Source: Thermococcaceae archaeon (GTDB lineage Archaea > Methanobacteriota_B > Thermococci > Thermococcales > Thermococcaceae). From it: a stretch of DNA of 7,172 nt. The position numbers were made by a program, and so were the translations under genes. Below the pieces are notes generated by a model. It had not been told where the DNA came from. It saw nothing but the letters and a program-made list of their open reading frames with translations, and did not search any database. Positions within the stretch are counted from its first letter, which is position 1; each line of letters opens with the position of its first letter. Below, piece by piece: positions 5,858 through 7,172 of this stretch. The stretch covers positions 1 through 7,172 of the forward strand of contig JAMOPD010000353.1 in assembly GCA_027064745.1 (NCBI GenBank). The letters are read 5' to 3'.

Positions 5858-7060
5858 CTAAAGTCCCCGTAAAAATTCTTCCGCTTTCTTGATTTCTCCC
5901 TTCTCGGCGAGCTTCAGGACGGCGGTGTAGAGACCTATGAGTTCAAGGTTTTCTTTGGGGTTCTCGACTAGCCCGTCGATGCGCTTCTCAAGCTCCCGCC
6001 TGAGGTTCTCAAGGGCGCCCTCGGAGTAGCCGGCAAGCCTCAAGCCGGAGAGCAGGCCGAGAAGCTCGCAGGCGGCAAGGGTCAAGGACTGAGAAGGAAC
6101 GGTGGTTTTCGATTTCTTTTTCTTAGGGTTCAGCTCACTCGGCTCAATCCCCTTCTTCTTGAGGAATTCGTACCAGCGGTCGCCATATACTTCTTCCGGC
6201 TTTATAGTTTTGGGAAACAGCTTTGCGAGCTCTATTATCTCCTCTTGGAAATGCTCAAGCGGATCAATACCTAAGATCTCCGCCGCTTCCCTTGCAAGCA
6301 AGTGTGGCTGTTTGTGCAACCTTGCTTGGGCGTCTGCAAGCGCTTTATAGTCCCACACAGGTCTGTTTTCCAAGAGGTTTTTCATTTTCTTTGCAGCACG
6401 TATTATTGGTTTTGCGGCTTTCTGTATTTTTTCCTTCTCATTTTTTGTCAGTACCCGCTCCTGAAGCTCTATTTCGTCTATCATTTTTTGTGCAAGTTCT
6501 TTTTCAAGAGCGTCTGCTGCAGAGTCGAAAGGCTGCAATATTATGACTGGTCTTTTATGGTATTGTTCCAGGCGCTTGGGTGCGCTGCTCGACAGGTATA
6601 CAAATTCCTCTCCGTTTTTCTTGCCGAAAGTGTCTACAATGTACTCGAGTATTTTTTTGTCTTATCATCGGGATATGTTTTCTTTGAATAGGCTTCGAAG
6701 ATCTGGTGTACCCCACCGATAAGCGTTTCGTATGCTATGCTGTCTGCATGATGTTCCGAGAATATTGCAAATTCGTCGTCATGGAGTATTGGTGTGTGTT
6801 TGTTGGAGGGTTTTCTCCGCCAAGTATTGAAGAGATCACAGCTATTGTGTCATGGTATACGTGGTAGTAATCTACTGGCACCTCTTTCTCTCGCAGTAAC
6901 CCCTTTTCTTTTATTTTTCCTTTCTTTTTGGGCAGCGTTTTAGGGATGACCACCGCTACTCGCCTCCAATGTTCTTAGGTTCAAATCTTCAGATAAGCCT
7001 TTCGAACTCCCCCAAGTCTCAGACGTGCCAACCCATACTCCGGTGTTGGGAGAGAGGCAT
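5858..7060 (-). pseudogene. Broken gene of unknown function, about 400 codons, with frameshifts and in-frame TGA
   Basis: I do not recognise this family. The last 226 codons (5858-6538) are open and look like a soluble, helical, lysine/glutamate-rich protein. A PKKKKSK linker leads to a C-terminal helical domain (from SLTLAACELLGLL to EEFLRGL). Reading upstream, the protein continues without pause before the TTG at 6538 (HKRPVIILQPFDSA), so that TTG is not a true start. The earlier parts lie in shifted frames: KPSNKHTPILHDDE to YPDDKT (about 6659-6814), EHWRRVAVVIPKTLP to SSILGGE (about 6815-6973), and LGEFERLI, TGA, RFEPK (about 6974-7015). Each junction is repaired by one added base: in A7 at 6652-6658, A4 at 6811-6814, and near 6973. 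TGA codons lie at 6989-6991 and possibly 7019-7021. The likely start is the ATG at 7060, after GAGGATGAGG; the N-terminus is uncertain. Since the neighbouring genes are intact, decay is more likely than general sequencing error. Confidence 0.7.
6652..6658 (-). other. A7 run in -1 slippery phase at the last frame junction
   Basis: On the coding strand the upstream frame reads ACA AAA AAA TAC, so the seven A residues form A-AAA-AAA, the correct zero-frame phase for a -1 slip. One step back gives AAA ATA CTC GAG and continues as KKILEYIVDTFG into the long downstream frame. Without slipping, the upstream frame stops 6 codons later at TAG. A simple loss of one A from an A8 run explains this equally well. 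Confidence 0.5.
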
Positions 7061-7065
7061 GCTCC

Positions 7066-7172
7066 TCATCCTCGCACGATTTCAAGGAACGGAACGTTCT
7101 CAAAGTCCCTGTCAAAGGTCGCTATCCTTGTTATCCCGTGCTTCATGCAGGTGGCCACTATTATGGCATCGT
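7066..7172 (-). CDS. C-terminus of a PIN-domain ribonuclease, VapC-like toxin (start outside window)
   Basis: Thirty-four codons and a TGA stop remain, entering from the right edge. The sequence starts DAIIVATCMKHGITRIATF, continues DRDFENVP and ends FLEIVRG. This is the typical end of a PIN domain: DAIIVAT carries one conserved acidic residue, followed by a strand and T-F-D-x-D-F, where the last conserved aspartate lies. PIN domains are Mg-dependent RNases, and VapC toxins of this type cleave RNA when released from VapB. Whether an antitoxin gene sits upstream cannot be seen. It could also be a non-toxin PIN protein. The stop lies 5 bases before the ATG at 7060 of the broken gene, and the end of this gene supplies that gene's purine-rich ribosome site, so the two were probably co-transcribed. 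Confidence 0.7.
   Translation of the reverse strand, partial: DAIIVATCMKHGITRIATFDRDFENVPFLEIVRG

Noticed and set aside
6302..6691. Plus-strand ORFs opposite the broken gene (6102-6350, 6223-6546 and 6302-6691)
   Set aside because: They are cysteine/phenylalanine-rich translations of the reverse strand of a lysine/glutamate-rich gene, with no start signals or recognisable domains.
6735..6953. Minus-strand 72-codon ORF taken as a separate small gene
   Set aside because: It is one frame segment of the broken gene; its last part after GGE is nonsense beyond the A4 frameshift, while the neighbouring frame gives the sensible continuation KPSNKHTPILHDDE.
6989..7021. TGA codons read as selenocysteine
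   Set aside because: Thermococcales are not known to use selenocysteine, no SECIS-like hairpin is visible, and frameshifts in the same gene explain decay more simply.
1..7172. CRISPR array, tRNA, rRNA or intact insertion sequence
   Set aside because: No regularly spaced repeats, no cloverleaf with a TψC-like GGTTCAAATCC core in proper context, and no transposase motif were found; GGTTCAAATCT near 6978-6988 lies in the broken gene and has no acceptor stem around it.

Overview
The window looks like chromosomal DNA from a hyperthermophilic archaeon of the Thermococcales (Thermococcus, Palaeococcus or Pyrococcus type). The evidence is an archaeal L10e ribosomal protein, a Pab1020-type RNA ligase, a Pyrococcus-like archaeal asparagine synthetase (a paralogue of AspRS/AsnRS), an archaeal alanine/serine-glyoxylate aminotransferase, purine-rich GGAGGTGA-type ribosome binding sites, and TATA-box promoters without bacterial -35/-10 pairs. 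The placement rests on recognising protein families, not on a database search.

Layout from left to right. Positions 1-769 (minus) hold the N-terminal two thirds of an RNA ligase, cut by the window edge. Positions 856-1398 (minus) encode L10e, with a strong SD, a TATA box and a T-rich terminator. Positions 1399-1680 have no convincing gene but contain a perfect 14-bp palindrome and a weak 30-codon ORF. Positions 1681-2844 (minus, MFS transporter) and 2948-4093 (plus, PLP aminotransferase) diverge from a 103-bp gap with one TATA-like element usable in both directions. Positions 4128-4733 (minus) encode a small stand-alone ATPase of the VirB11/GspE type with degenerate acidic boxes; it converges on the aminotransferase. 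A 207-bp AT-rich gap with a perfect 14-bp palindrome separates it from the divergent asparagine synthetase (4941-5843, plus). Positions 5858-7060 (minus) hold a broken gene of about 400 codons. Positions 7066-7172 (minus) hold the C-terminus of a PIN-domain (VapC-like) protein.

The genes do not form one pathway. They look like a run of short transcription units on alternating strands: translation (L10e), RNA processing (ligase), amino-acid metabolism (aminotransferase, asparagine synthetase), transport (MFS) and an orphan ATPase. The right end has accessory character: a toxin-type PIN gene beside a decayed unknown gene.

The item most worth a second look is the broken gene at 5858-7060. Three single-base losses and at least one in-frame TGA divide it, yet the amino-acid sequence can be followed across all the breaks, and the last break lies on an A7 run in exact -1 slippery phase. 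The second is the orphan secretion-type ATPase. I found no CRISPR array, tRNA, rRNA or intact insertion sequence.
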